DNA from: Solirubrobacterales bacterium
Lineage (GTDB): Bacteria > Actinomycetota > Thermoleophilia > Solirubrobacterales > 70-9
Assembly (NCBI GenBank): GCA_013694825.1
Contig: JACDBR010000208.1
Location: 1-9,249, forward strand
DNA: 9,249 nt
Reading direction: 5' to 3'
Shown: positions 1-6,812 of the stretch, in pieces
Layout of the letters: the number at the start of each line of letters is the position of its first letter
Position numbering within the stretch: the first letter of the stretch is position 1
Notes under the pieces: generated by a model
Databases searched by the model: none
Told to the model about the DNA's origin: nothing
The model's input: only the letters and a program-made list of their open reading frames with translations
Program-made: the position numbers and the translations under genes

Positions 1-1
1 A

Positions 2-160
2 CCCCGAGACCCCGAGAGGACCCTGACCACGAGCTACCGACCGCTACTTGACACGAAGCCCTTCTTCATAGAGACGAGGAGCGACTCTCCGTCTGGGGAG
101 CATTCGGGTAGCAGGGCACGCCGCGAATGGCTCAGGACCGGGCTGTTCGCACTGCTTTGA
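2..160 (+). CDS. possible 3' end of a plus-strand gene (partial, weak)
   Basis: This frame is open from the left edge of the window and ends at a TGA at 158-160, giving 52 residues that start PRDPERTLTTSY and end WLRTGLFALL. About three quarters of its third codon positions are G or C, and the other two plus-strand frames hit stops early, so it could be the tail of a gene converging on the diguanylate cyclase. I recognise no domain in it. An open frame of this length is not rare by chance in GC-rich DNA, so this is only a candidate. Confidence 0.2.
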   Translation, partial: PRDPERTLTTSYRPLLDTKPFFIETRSDSPSGEHSGSRARREWLRTGLFALL

Positions 161-174
161 ACCAGTCGCCCCGA

Positions 175-1827
175 TTAGTCAGGAACAGCCGTGCGCGGGG
201 GCATCGCCGCTCGAACCGTGAGGCGAAGGGCCGCCCGGATCTTCTGCGGCGACACCGTGTGCTCGTCGCCGTAGAGCTCGACGAGGTAGGCGTCGCCCTG
301 GTCGATGCCAACGGCGCCGACCACCGAGAGCATCTCGTACTCATCGAGCAGTCGGAGCTCGCTCTCATGGGCGGTCGGATCTGACCTCTCCGCCAGGAAG
401 CATCCGGAGCCTGCCTCCACGACCTCGGCCGTGATCGGAAAGTCGGACAGCAGATATTCGCCCCGCCCCGGTCCGGGACGGACCCGTTCGAACCTCCGCC
501 CCCGGTTCTCGCCGACCGACAGGTCGACAAGCAGATCGCTTCCCCGCTCGACCTTCGACACGGCCCATGCCGCGAATTCGCCAACCTCGGTGAGCGTCAT
601 GGCCACGACCTCCAGGCGGTCGAGCACCGACGACCCGGCGAGGGGACCGTCGAGATCGGCCGCAAGGCGATCGATGGCGGCCAGGAACTGCTCCGGCGCA
701 CTCAGCTCCGAGATGTGGTTGTAGGCGCGTCGCTTGGAGCGCCGTTCGTCGACCGCAACGCTGCAGACCCGGGCGCCGCCCTCGCGCTTCGCGGCGTAGA
801 GGGCTGTATCGGCGGCCTCCAAGAGCTTGGCCTTGTCCGTCACCTCGGTCGCCTCCGCCACACCGCAGGAGACCGTGAACCGCTCCGGCGTGCTGTTCAG
901 CAGTTCGAGAAGCCGAGCCGCGACGGTGACGCCATCGGCCAGCCTCCCGCCCTCGATCAGAGCGCAGAACTCGTCGCCCGAAAGCCTCGCGGCGAAGGCG
1001 CCCGGCACCTCGATGCACGCTGGCACAAGCGCCTCCGCGACGGCGCAGAGGGCGCGGTCCCCGGATTCGTGGCCTCCGGAATCGTTGATCTTCTTGAGGC
1101 CGTCGAGATCGCAGAGCATCAAGGTTCGCTGAGGCTGCGCCTGCTCCAGCCGCTCCTCGAAGGCCCTGCGATTCGGGAGGCCGGTCAGCGGATCTTCATA
1201 GGCGAGGATCGACACCCGAGAGAGGTGCTCCGCATGCCCGATGACAATCGCGAACTGCTCCGCGATCAACTCGAGAAACTCAGCGTCGGCCGCATCGAAA
1301 TCGGCCTCGCCGGCAACCCTGGTCGCCCAAACCTCGCCCCAGACCTCCCCGTCGACGACGATCGGAACCCCGAGCTCAGACGACTTCTCGAGCTGTCGGA
1401 GCACATTCGCCGTGGCGGGATTGCAGTCGGGATCGTCGATCGAGTGAAAATATGGGCGGCGCTCGCGTATCAGCTTCTCTACCAGCGGAAAATCTGCGAA
1501 CGGATAGCTCTCGTCCTGCGGATAGCGCTCCTCTCCCGGGCCGAGCGCGCCGACGTTGATCAGTGTGCGGATCTGACACTCCTCGCGCTCGAAGCGGCTG
1601 ACTGAGAGCGAGGCTGCCTCGAGCACGCTTCTCGCCTGCTCGGCGGCAAGCTCGAGCACGTCGTCGAGCGTGCTGGCTCCTGCCGTCGCCGCGGCGACCC
1701 GCATCAGTGCGTCGGCTTCGCTCCGACGCCGATGGGGCGAGCGCGTCAAGCGCGCTCGTGGGCGGCGCCGCGCTCGTGGCGTCTCATACGAACGGGTCCT
1801 GCCGGCGGGAGCCATCTCCAGGATCAT
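175..1827 (-). CDS. GAF-GGDEF-GAF diguanylate cyclase (SGDEF variant)
   Basis: This is a predicted cytoplasmic diguanylate cyclase that makes c-di-GMP from two GTP. It has 550 residues and no membrane segment. An Arg-rich stretch (1-37) is followed by a GAF-like sensor domain (about 39-200) and a GGDEF domain (about 205-355). The GGDEF domain carries the DPLTGLPNRR opening (212-221), the DLDGLKKIND metal-binding strand (240-249, D240), GHESGD (252-257) and the signature SGDEF (283-287) in place of GGDEF. YAAKREGG (344-351) closes the domain. A second GAF-like domain fills about 380-540; its SDFP and hydrophobic strand pattern echo FADFP and VPIVVDGEVWGEVW of the first. The active-site residues look intact, so activity is likely. 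No RxxD inhibitory site lies five residues before SGDEF. The start is unsure: there is no clear ribosome site before 1827, and M42 (1704) would begin right at the first GAF domain. It lies 55 bp downstream of the unknown gene on the same strand, so cotranscription is possible. The ligand cannot be inferred. Confidence 0.9.
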   Translation of the reverse strand: MILEMAPAGRTRSYETPRARRRPRARLTRSPHRRRSEADALMRVAAATAGASTLDDVLELAAEQARSVLEAASLSVSRFEREECQIRTLINVGALGPGEERYPQDESYPFADFPLVEKLIRERRPYFHSIDDPDCNPATANVLRQLEKSSELGVPIVVDGEVWGEVWATRVAGEADFDAADAEFLELIAEQFAIVIGHAEHLSRVSILAYEDPLTGLPNRRAFEERLEQAQPQRTLMLCDLDGLKKINDSGGHESGDRALCAVAEALVPACIEVPGAFAARLSGDEFCALIEGGRLADGVTVAARLLELLNSTPERFTVSCGVAEATEVTDKAKLLEAADTALYAAKREGGARVCSVAVDERRSKRRAYNHISELSAPEQFLAAIDRLAADLDGPLAGSSVLDRLEVVAMTLTEVGEFAAWAVSKVERGSDLLVDLSVGENRGRRFERVRPGPGRGEYLLSDFPITAEVVEAGSGCFLAERSDPTAHESELRLLDEYEMLSVVGAVGIDQGDAYLVELYGDEHTVSPQKIRAALRLTVRAAMPPRTAVPD

Positions 1828-1882
1828 CGGTCGTTACGCGGATGGGGTAAAGCCGTTTCTCGGCGTTGGCCGTATGGCCCCT

Positions 1883-2473
1883 TCAGATCGGGGACCGCGT
1901 CCATGGACCGCCGACCCGGTCCCGGAGGGCCTGCTCTCCAGGGACGAGGTCGAGTACCTCCGAGAGGGTCGGATCCTCATCGACCGCGTTCCAGAGGTGG
2001 CCGATTCGGCCGTTGGGCCCAGCATCACTGGTGCCGATCAGCTGCCACAGGTGATCGTCGGCATCGTTGATCACCAGGAGGACCGGCTCTTGGAGATCGA
2101 AGACTTGAGGCGTTGCCACCGCGGAGGTTTCCAGCAGCCAATGGCGCATCCATCCTCCGCAAACGTCGCGGGCCATCACGAGATCAGCGACCGCCCATAT
2201 GAACGGCAGGTCCGGACTGGCGCGTGCATCCTCTGCGGTGAGGTGAGGTCCACCCTCGGGCACGGTCTCAAACGGCTCATCGACCAGGCTGAACGCGTGA
2301 CGCCCATCATGAACGAAGACCACGGCGTGAAACGTTCCTCCGCCGGGGTTTCCGGCGCCGATACCGATCGAGAGGCGCCCAACACGCGGATCGGAGCTCG
2401 TGGTCCATCCCAGAGCGTATGAGGCCAGTTCGCCGCGTGGGCCCGTGAACTCGCCGAACGCACGTCTGTCCAT
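1883..2473 (-). CDS. conserved-looking protein of unknown function
   Basis: I do not recognise a named family. From the ATG at 2473 the product has 196 residues, no signal peptide and no membrane segment. Visible features are FGEFTGPRGELASYALGW (6-23), a Gly-rich GIGAGNPGGGTFHA (37-50), then SLVDEPFETVPEGGP (62-76) and a C-terminal stretch with LWQLIGTSD (142-150), IGHLWNAVDEDPTL (157-170) and LDLVPGE (174-180). The C-terminal pattern of W-Q, HL, DPTL and a Pro-Gly before the end resembles, from memory, uncharacterised bacterial proteins; I cannot name a Pfam entry. The frame stays open up to 2728, which would give 281 residues but would overlap the divergent hydrolase gene by 47 bp; a GTG at 2596 is another option. 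I prefer 2473 because the motif-like sequence begins there and the upstream part is Pro/Ser-rich and featureless. None of the starts has a good ribosome site. It is followed by the cyclase gene. Confidence 0.65.
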   Translation of the reverse strand: MDRRAFGEFTGPRGELASYALGWTTSSDPRVGRLSIGIGAGNPGGGTFHAVVFVHDGRHAFSLVDEPFETVPEGGPHLTAEDARASPDLPFIWAVADLVMARDVCGGWMRHWLLETSAVATPQVFDLQEPVLLVINDADDHLWQLIGTSDAGPNGRIGHLWNAVDEDPTLSEVLDLVPGEQALRDRVGGPWTRSPI

Positions 2474-2670
2474 CCCCGTCGCCCCGGGCGTCGGCGTCTC
2501 GATCAGGCGGCCTGGCTCGATCGTCGGGTCCACGAGACGCAAAGCTAGCCGAGCGCTTCCGCGGTGCAAGTGCGCCGCGCCGGCGTCCGTGCTCACCTCG
2601 GCTTCGGGCGAACAGCGATAGTTCCCGGCAGCGACCGGTGCGCCTCGTGGCTGCACGAGAGACTCGACCC

Positions 2671-2676
2671 AAGGAG
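2671..2676 (+). promoter_or_regulatory. Shine-Dalgarno site fixing the TTG start of the hydrolase
   Basis: AAGGAG lies five bases before TTG at 2682-2684. It is the strongest ribosome site near the 5' end of this frame. The only nearby ATG, at 2692, is out of frame, so the site decides in favour of the TTG start. Confidence 0.75.
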
Positions 2677-2681
2677 ACGGC

Positions 2682-3551
2682 TTGGACAAACATGACGGAA
2701 GCTTCGACGGCAAGGGTGGCGTGCGCATCGCCTGGCAGGCGTGGCGGGCCGAGGGACCCGGGCGCTCGGTCGTGGTGCTCTGCCACGGGGTCAGCGAGCA
2801 CGCCGGCCGCTACGGCCACGTGGTCGAGCGACTCCTGCCCGAGGGGCATCACGTTTACGGGCTCGACCATCGCGGGCACGGTCGCTCGGAGGGCCCGCGC
2901 GCCTACATCGACAGCCTCGACAGCGCGGTCGCCGACGTCGACACCCTCGTCGACCAAGCCCGCGCCGCCGAGCCCGACCTGCCGCTCTACCTGCTCGGCC
3001 ACAGCCTCGGCGGATGCATCGCGATCGAGTACGCGCTGCAACGTCAGGACCGTCTCGACGGCTTGATCCTCTCGGCTCCGCTTGCGGCCCTGGAGGCGGC
3101 GTCGCCCGCGGTCCGCGGCGTGAGCAGGGTGCTCTCGAAGCTGACGCCACGCCTGGGAATCCTCGAGGTGGATTCGGCGGGGATCTCGCGCGACGCGGAC
3201 GAGGTCCGCGCCTACGAGCAGGACCCGCTCGTCTACCGCGGCAAGCTGCCCGTTCGCACGGTGGCCGTGATGGCCGCAGCGATCGAGACCTTCTCCGAGC
3301 GTGTGCCCACCTTGACGCTTCCGTTGCTCGTGATGCACGGCAGCGAGGACAGACTCACCGCTCCCGGCGGCAGCCGCATGGTCGACGCGCGCGCCTCATC
3401 GGAGGACAAGACGCTGCACATCTACGAGGGCTATTACCACGAGATATTCAACGAGCCGCCCGCTGAGCGTGAGCGCGTGCTCGACGACCTCGCGGGATGG
3501 CTCGACGAGCACTCGGAGGCCGGGCGCCGCTCGCCTCAGGCCGTCCGATGA
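2682..3551 (+). CDS. alpha/beta hydrolase, monoacylglycerol lipase type
   Basis: This is a predicted serine hydrolase of the monoacylglycerol lipase (Hydrolase_4) type, acting on monoacylglycerols or related carboxyl esters; the true substrate is not shown by the sequence. It has 289 residues, close to the usual size, with no signal peptide, so it is probably cytoplasmic. The oxyanion-hole motif CHGVSEHAGRY covers 34-44, and SEHxGRY after HG is typical of this subfamily. GLDHRGHGRSEGPR (60-73) is the conserved loop after strand 4. The nucleophile elbow GHSLGG (106-111) puts the catalytic Ser at S108. D223 in MHGSEDRLT and H253 in YYHEIFNEP complete the triad. The TTG start is set by AAGGAG five bases upstream. 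It is transcribed away from the unknown gene on the minus strand, so the interval 2474-2681 probably holds promoters for both. The universal-stress-like gene follows after 148 bp. Confidence 0.92.
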   Translation: MDKHDGSFDGKGGVRIAWQAWRAEGPGRSVVVLCHGVSEHAGRYGHVVERLLPEGHHVYGLDHRGHGRSEGPRAYIDSLDSAVADVDTLVDQARAAEPDLPLYLLGHSLGGCIAIEYALQRQDRLDGLILSAPLAALEAASPAVRGVSRVLSKLTPRLGILEVDSAGISRDADEVRAYEQDPLVYRGKLPVRTVAVMAAAIETFSERVPTLTLPLLVMHGSEDRLTAPGGSRMVDARASSEDKTLHIYEGYYHEIFNEPPAERERVLDDLAGWLDEHSEAGRRSPQAVR

Positions 3552-3648
3552 CCGTGGCCGCGGGTCACCTGGGCCCGGCCCGGCCCACGCCCCTCATATC
3601 GGCTGGCCTCTATGGGGCGCCGCCGAATTCCGATGGCTGTCGCTGCAC

Positions 3649-3678
3649 GTACCGGGTACACCTTGTATCAACCAGTAC
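3649..3678. promoter_or_regulatory. GTAC-rich dyad, possible operator
   Basis: Upstream of the universal-stress-like gene there are three GTAC tetramers in 30 bp (3649-3652, 3656-3659, 3675-3678). The first two form GTACC-G-GGTAC, an 11-bp near-palindrome. The segment is more AT-rich than its surroundings and ends 21 bp before the start codon. This spacing fits an operator or promoter element, but I see no convincing -10/-35 pair and know of no regulator that binds it. Confidence 0.2.
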
Positions 3679-3699
3679 GAGCACCCAAGGGAGATGCAA

Positions 3700-4224
3700 G
3701 TGCCTCAGCCAGCCAGGATCCTCGTCGTAGCGAATCGCACCGCAGCCACCCCCGGACTGCTCGAGGAGGTTCGCACCCGCGCCAGGCGTGGGCACGCGAG
3801 CTTCCACCTCGTCGTGCCGGCGATGCCGCGCGGGCTGCATCGGGTGGTCGACCCCGAGGTCACCGGTCGGCTCGAGGCCGAGCAGAACCTGGAGGCGGCG
3901 CTCCCCAAGCTGCGGGCAGCGAGCGGGGTGGAGGTGACCGGTGAGGTCGGCGACTCCAATCCCAACGCTGCGATCGCCGACGCGATGAACGTGATCGGCT
4001 TCGACGAGATCATCGTCTCGACGCTTCCCGCCAGGCTGTCGCGCTGGGCCAGGATGGACCTCGTGAGCCACGCTCGCGGATACGAGGTTCCGGTCACGCA
4101 CGTCGATCCCGACGCCATCGACGCATGCTTCGTGCCACGCGCCGTGGGGCGGCGCGAGCGCCGCTCCGACGTGGGCCGGATCGCGGCGAACGGCCGCCCG
4201 ACGCCCTCCGTTGCCGCGCGCTGA
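3700..4224 (+). CDS. universal-stress-like nucleotide-binding protein
   Basis: This is a small cytoplasmic protein of 174 residues with the alternating strand/helix pattern of the universal stress protein (UspA)/HUP superfamily. PARILVVANRTAATPGL (4-20) forms the first strand and loop, FHLVVPAM (35-42) the second strand, then GEVGDSNPNAAIADAMN (81-97), FDEIIVSTLP (101-110) and PVTHVD (131-136). The GxxG-x9-G(S/T) ATP-binding motif of classic UspA is not present after IIVST, so nucleotide binding is uncertain. From memory, similar single-domain proteins beginning with RILVVANRT are common in actinobacteria, with no established role. The start is GTG at 3700: AAGGGAG at 3687-3693 directly abuts the ATG at 3694, whereas it stands six bases before the GTG. 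The tail after 145 is Arg-rich and probably disordered. The upstream gap of 148 bp suggests its own promoter. Confidence 0.75.
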   Translation: MPQPARILVVANRTAATPGLLEEVRTRARRGHASFHLVVPAMPRGLHRVVDPEVTGRLEAEQNLEAALPKLRAASGVEVTGEVGDSNPNAAIADAMNVIGFDEIIVSTLPARLSRWARMDLVSHARGYEVPVTHVDPDAIDACFVPRAVGRRERRSDVGRIAANGRPTPSVAAR

Positions 4225-4294
4225 GTCCGAGCTCACGTCGGTCGATGTCCTCCCATGAGAGAGCCCTGGCCGGGCGTTCCGGCGCTCGCGATCG

Positions 4295-4313
4295 AGCCGC
4301 GACCGTCGCGGTT
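4295..4313 (+). terminator. candidate hairpin terminator after the universal-stress-like gene
   Basis: CCGCGA (4297-4302) and TCGCGG (4306-4311) pair perfectly around a 3-base loop. An outer G-T wobble and an A-T pair extend the stem to 8 pairs. It lies about 70 bp after the stop at 4224 and before the next gene at 4348. Only two T follow, so it is not a classic intrinsic terminator, although short U-tracts are common in GC-rich actinobacteria. Confidence 0.3.
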
Positions 4314-4347
4314 GCGCGGGAGATCGTCGCTCGCCGGCTGTGGTGAC

Positions 4348-4575
4348 ATGATCCACGTGTGCGTGGATGTGCCCGCCCAGCTATGGGAGCCTCGCCTGGT
4401 CATCTTTCGCGAAGACGCGGAGGCCGTAGCCGAGGTGGTTGCGCAATGGACTGGGACGATGCCCGATCGTGACGTCCGGCTGAGCGGCTGCCGGCGGACC
4501 AACCTGCGGCCCGAGCCGGACGCGCCGACCCAGCTCTGCTACGTGGCCGGGGTCGATTCGCCGGGCAACTGGTAG
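4348..4575 (+). CDS. small protein of unknown function (75 residues)
   Basis: I do not recognise this protein. It starts MIHVCVDVPAQLWEPRLVIF and ends with GVDSPGNW. There is a likely helix at 21-35, three cysteines (C5, C48, C64), and no signal peptide or membrane segment. About four fifths of third codon positions are G or C, which supports real coding. The ATG at 4348 follows a weak GGTGA; the frame is open back to an ATG at 4255, but the added 31 residues are rich in Pro and Arg, overlap the hairpin at 4295-4313 and look non-coding. The stop TAG at 4573-4575 is 14 bp before the CBS gene and touches its ribosome site, so the two are probably cotranscribed and may act together. The function is open. 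Confidence 0.55.
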   Translation: MIHVCVDVPAQLWEPRLVIFREDAEAVAEVVAQWTGTMPDRDVRLSGCRRTNLRPEPDAPTQLCYVAGVDSPGNW

Positions 4576-4589
4576 GGAGGCCCCTGCGG

Positions 4590-5003
4590 ATGCAGGTTCG
4601 CGACGGCATGAACGAGATCATCGTCACGGTGGGGCCCAACCACACCCTGCGCGAGGCGGCGCGGCGGATGACCGAGGCGGAGGTCGGCGCGGCCGTCGTG
4701 ATCGATGGAGACCAGCCTGGGCCGGGCATCATCACCGAGCGCGACCTGCTGCGCTCGAGCGGGAACGGCGAGGCGATCGACGATGAGCTGGTCCGCGATC
4801 ACCTGGCGACGAACCTCGTCTACGCGGCGGCGGACTGGTCGCTCGAGCTTGCCGCGGCGCAGATGGTCAGCGGCAGCTTTCGCCACGTCATCGTCCTCGA
4901 TGGCTCGGAGGTCGTCGGCATCCTCTCGATGCGCGACATCGTGCGCTGCTGGACGAGCGAGGGCGCCGGCTGCGAGGTCCAGGTCCCCGGCGAGGCTTCG
5001 TGA
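4590..5003 (+). CDS. two-CBS-domain protein
   Basis: This 137-residue protein consists almost only of a CBS pair (Bateman module), which typically binds adenine nucleotides such as AMP, ATP or SAM and acts as an energy or ligand sensor. The first CBS repeat runs about 1-58 and ends with GIITERDLLR (46-55). The second runs about 66-125 and ends with GILSMRDIVR (110-119). Both copies keep the G-I-[IL]-[ST]-x-R-D signature whose Asp usually contacts ribose. No catalytic or transport domain is attached, so it probably regulates a partner in trans. The ATG at 4590 follows GGGAGG (4575-4580) at nine bases. The 75-residue unknown protein is directly upstream, probably in the same operon. It converges with the cupin gene, with 16 bp between the stops. 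Confidence 0.88.
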   Translation: MQVRDGMNEIIVTVGPNHTLREAARRMTEAEVGAAVVIDGDQPGPGIITERDLLRSSGNGEAIDDELVRDHLATNLVYAAADWSLELAAAQMVSGSFRHVIVLDGSEVVGILSMRDIVRCWTSEGAGCEVQVPGEAS

Positions 5004-5019
5004 GGCCGTGAGGCCGCCG

Positions 5020-5853
5020 TCACACGGGCTGCAGATCAAAGCCGGCGCGCGCGGCGGCGAGCTCCCCGGTTCCAGCGTCGCGAAGAGCGCGCAGGAAGGC
5101 TCCGGAGCCGCAGCTCGGTGTGTGCAGGTTCAGCAAGCGCGTCTGCTCGGAGCTGGGGAAGGAGACGCTGTGCGGGACGTCTCGTGGCACCTGCACCCAT
5201 GATCCTGCAGCTGCCCGGAGCTCGCGGTTGCCGGTCGTGAGCGCCAGCTCGCCCTCGAGCACGTAGAAGCCCTCGACGTGGCGACGGTGGCGGTGCGGTG
5301 GCTCTGGCGGGCAGCCGGGCTCAATTCGCGCCTCCCACAACCCGACCTCCGCTACGTCCGCGAGCAGAGCCGCCCGCACGCCCGGCAGCTCGGCCACCAC
5401 CTCGTCGCCTCCAATGACAGCCTCCGTCGTCGGACGGCCGCCGTCTGGCGGTGGCGGCTCTTGGTCGTAGGAGACTGTGCGGCCGTCGCGCAGCCCGCGC
5501 AGGAAGTCCGCGAAGCCCCGCCCGGGCGCGTGGAGGTTGAGGTAGTTGACGTCGGCGTCGCTCCCGTTTCGGAAACCGTGCACTACGAGTGGTGGCACGC
5601 GGGCGAGAGTCCCAGCCGGCACGACGGTGCCCTCGCCCTCGGGGCCCAGTCGAATGGTCAGCTCTCCCCCGAGGACGAAGAAGAGATCCGTGTGGCGGCG
5701 GTGAACGTGCAGGTCCGCTCCGTCGCGGCGCGGGCCGAACCGCGACCTCGTCACGTGCAGCGCCTGATGGTCGGCAAGGATCTCGACCCGCCTTTCAGGC
5801 GCGTCGCCGACTATCTCGCCGCCGCCGGGCGGGATCACGGTCGGCTCGCTCAT
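5020..5853 (-). CDS. two-domain cupin (bicupin) protein
   Basis: This is a 277-residue cytoplasmic protein with two cupin beta-barrels, probably metal-binding; enzymes and sugar- or small-molecule-binding proteins both occur in this fold, so the reaction is unknown. In the N-terminal cupin the first motif is H49-x-H51-x4-D56-x6-G63, with Asp where Glu is usual, and the second motif has H92 followed by N96. In the C-terminal cupin H187-x-H189-x4-E194-x6-G201 fits the consensus exactly, with H228 as the last ligand. The domains share LNLH followed by AFLRAL/FADFLRGLRD, pointing to internal duplication. The ATG at 5853 overlaps the LysR stop as ATGA and lacks its own strong ribosome site, so translation is probably coupled to LysR. 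The open frame extends upstream to 6225, but that part only shadows the LysR gene in another frame. The product may act on, or sense, the compound to which the LysR protein responds. Confidence 0.85.
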   Translation of the reverse strand: MSEPTVIPPGGGEIVGDAPERRVEILADHQALHVTRSRFGPRRDGADLHVHRRHTDLFFVLGGELTIRLGPEGEGTVVPAGTLARVPPLVVHGFRNGSDADVNYLNLHAPGRGFADFLRGLRDGRTVSYDQEPPPPDGGRPTTEAVIGGDEVVAELPGVRAALLADVAEVGLWEARIEPGCPPEPPHRHRRHVEGFYVLEGELALTTGNRELRAAAGSWVQVPRDVPHSVSFPSSEQTRLLNLHTPSCGSGAFLRALRDAGTGELAAARAGFDLQPV

Positions 5854-6800
5854 TTCGTCGAGTTCAAAGACCGCAGTCCACCAGCGCCGCGCTGGGCCGC
5901 CTCGACGGCCTCCCGGGCCTGCGGTTGCTTGACGAACTCCGTGAACGCGCGCACCGCCTCCCGCACCGGCCCGATCGAGGAGCGCAGCAGGTACCAGTGC
6001 CGCATCGGCAACTCCTCTCGCAAGCGCAGCTCTGAGAGCAGCCCGGCTTCGAGCTCGAGCGCAACGGCCGTGCGCGACTGCAGCGAGACCCCGAGCCCTG
6101 CTCGCGAGGCCTGCTTTATGGCGCCGTTGGAGCCGAGCGTCAGCACCCGTGGGGTCAGCTCGTGGCTGGCGAGGAACTGCTCGGTCATCGCGCGCGTTCC
6201 CGACCCCTCCTCGCGCAGCAGCCATGCCCGATCGCCGAGCTCCCGGACGGGGACCCGGCGTCGCTTGGCGAGCGGATCGTCGGCGGGAGCGATTACCGCG
6301 ATCTCATTCTCCAGGAACGCGTCACCGACGAGGCGGCCGTCGCCGGGTGGGCGCCCTCCGATCGCGACGTCGGCGGCATGCTCGGCCGCCCGCTCGAAGA
6401 CCAGCCCGCGGTTGCCGACCTCGACCGTGAGCTCGAGATCGGGGCGGTTGGCCTGAAACGCCTGCATCAGGGGAGGGACGACATACTCCGCTGCGGTGGT
6501 GACCGCGGCGATCCGCAGCTGTCGCTGGGACGTGGCGCCGACTTCCCGTGCGGCGCGTTGGCCCTGTTCGAGCAGTCCGATGACGTCGCTCGCGTACGGG
6601 GCGAAGGCCTTGCCGGCGTCACTCGTGCGGATCGTCCTGCCCATCCGCTCGGTCAGTCCGACCCCGACCTCCCGCGACAGGGCGGCGACCGCGGCCGAGA
6701 CCGAAGGCTGGGTGACCACGAGCTCCTCGGCAGCACCGGTAACCGATCCGTTCCTGACGACGGCGAGAAAGCTGCGAAGCTGCGTCAGGGTTATAGACAT
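5850..6800 (-). CDS. LysR-family transcriptional regulator
   Basis: This is a DNA-binding regulator of 316 residues, the usual LysR length. The winged helix-turn-helix is at about 4-64, with LTQLRSFLAVVRNGSVTGAA (5-24) and the recognition helix around TQPSVSAAVAALSREVG (30-46). The effector-binding domain runs from about 93 to 295, with LRIAAVTTAAEYVVPPLM (95-112), REEGSGTR (196-203) and GAIKQASRAGLGVSLQSR (226-243). The EPGSGTR-like and AIKQAVRAGLG-like motifs occur in the CysB/CbbR branch, but the ligand cannot be told. It starts 54 bp after the transketolase stop on the same strand, and ends in an ATGA overlap with the bicupin. The gap contains a TTGAC/GTCAA dyad that could be its autoregulatory site. 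A regulator beside transketolase recalls CbbR next to Calvin-cycle genes, but no RuBisCO or phosphoribulokinase gene is visible here, so that link is only a suggestion. Confidence 0.92.
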   Translation of the reverse strand: MSITLTQLRSFLAVVRNGSVTGAAEELVVTQPSVSAAVAALSREVGVGLTERMGRTIRTSDAGKAFAPYASDVIGLLEQGQRAAREVGATSQRQLRIAAVTTAAEYVVPPLMQAFQANRPDLELTVEVGNRGLVFERAAEHAADVAIGGRPPGDGRLVGDAFLENEIAVIAPADDPLAKRRRVPVRELGDRAWLLREEGSGTRAMTEQFLASHELTPRVLTLGSNGAIKQASRAGLGVSLQSRTAVALELEAGLLSELRLREELPMRHWYLLRSSIGPVREAVRAFTEFVKQPQAREAVEAAQRGAGGLRSLNSTK

Positions 6801-6812
6801 CGACCTAAGAGG

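Noticed and set aside
1..16. Tandem 8-base repeat ACCCCGAG at the left edge
   Set aside because: Only two copies are seen and the window begins there, so it cannot be judged as a repeat array.
48..53. TTGACA resembling a -35 box
   Set aside because: No -10-like hexamer lies 16-18 bases downstream, and no gene starts after it on the plus strand.
73..93. Imperfect hairpin after the cyclase stop
   Set aside because: The stem has two internal mismatches and no T-run, too weak to call a terminator.
1852..1864. Short hairpin GCCG-loop-CGGC between the unknown gene and the cyclase
   Set aside because: A 4-bp stem with three T is common by chance in GC-rich DNA.
2307..3338. 343-codon minus-strand open frame across the hydrolase gene
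   Set aside because: It runs antisense to the hydrolase with its complete catalytic triad, and its translation is low-complexity. It also collides with the unknown minus-strand gene in another frame.
3469..3699. Longer start of the universal-stress-like frame inside the hydrolase gene
   Set aside because: The added residues overlap the hydrolase 3' end out of frame and resemble no protein. A ribosome site directly precedes 3694-3700.
5854..6225. N-terminal extension of the cupin frame up to 6225
   Set aside because: This part overlaps the LysR gene in another frame and reads as Ala/Arg/Gly-rich shadow sequence. The ATGA overlap at 5850-5853 gives a natural start.
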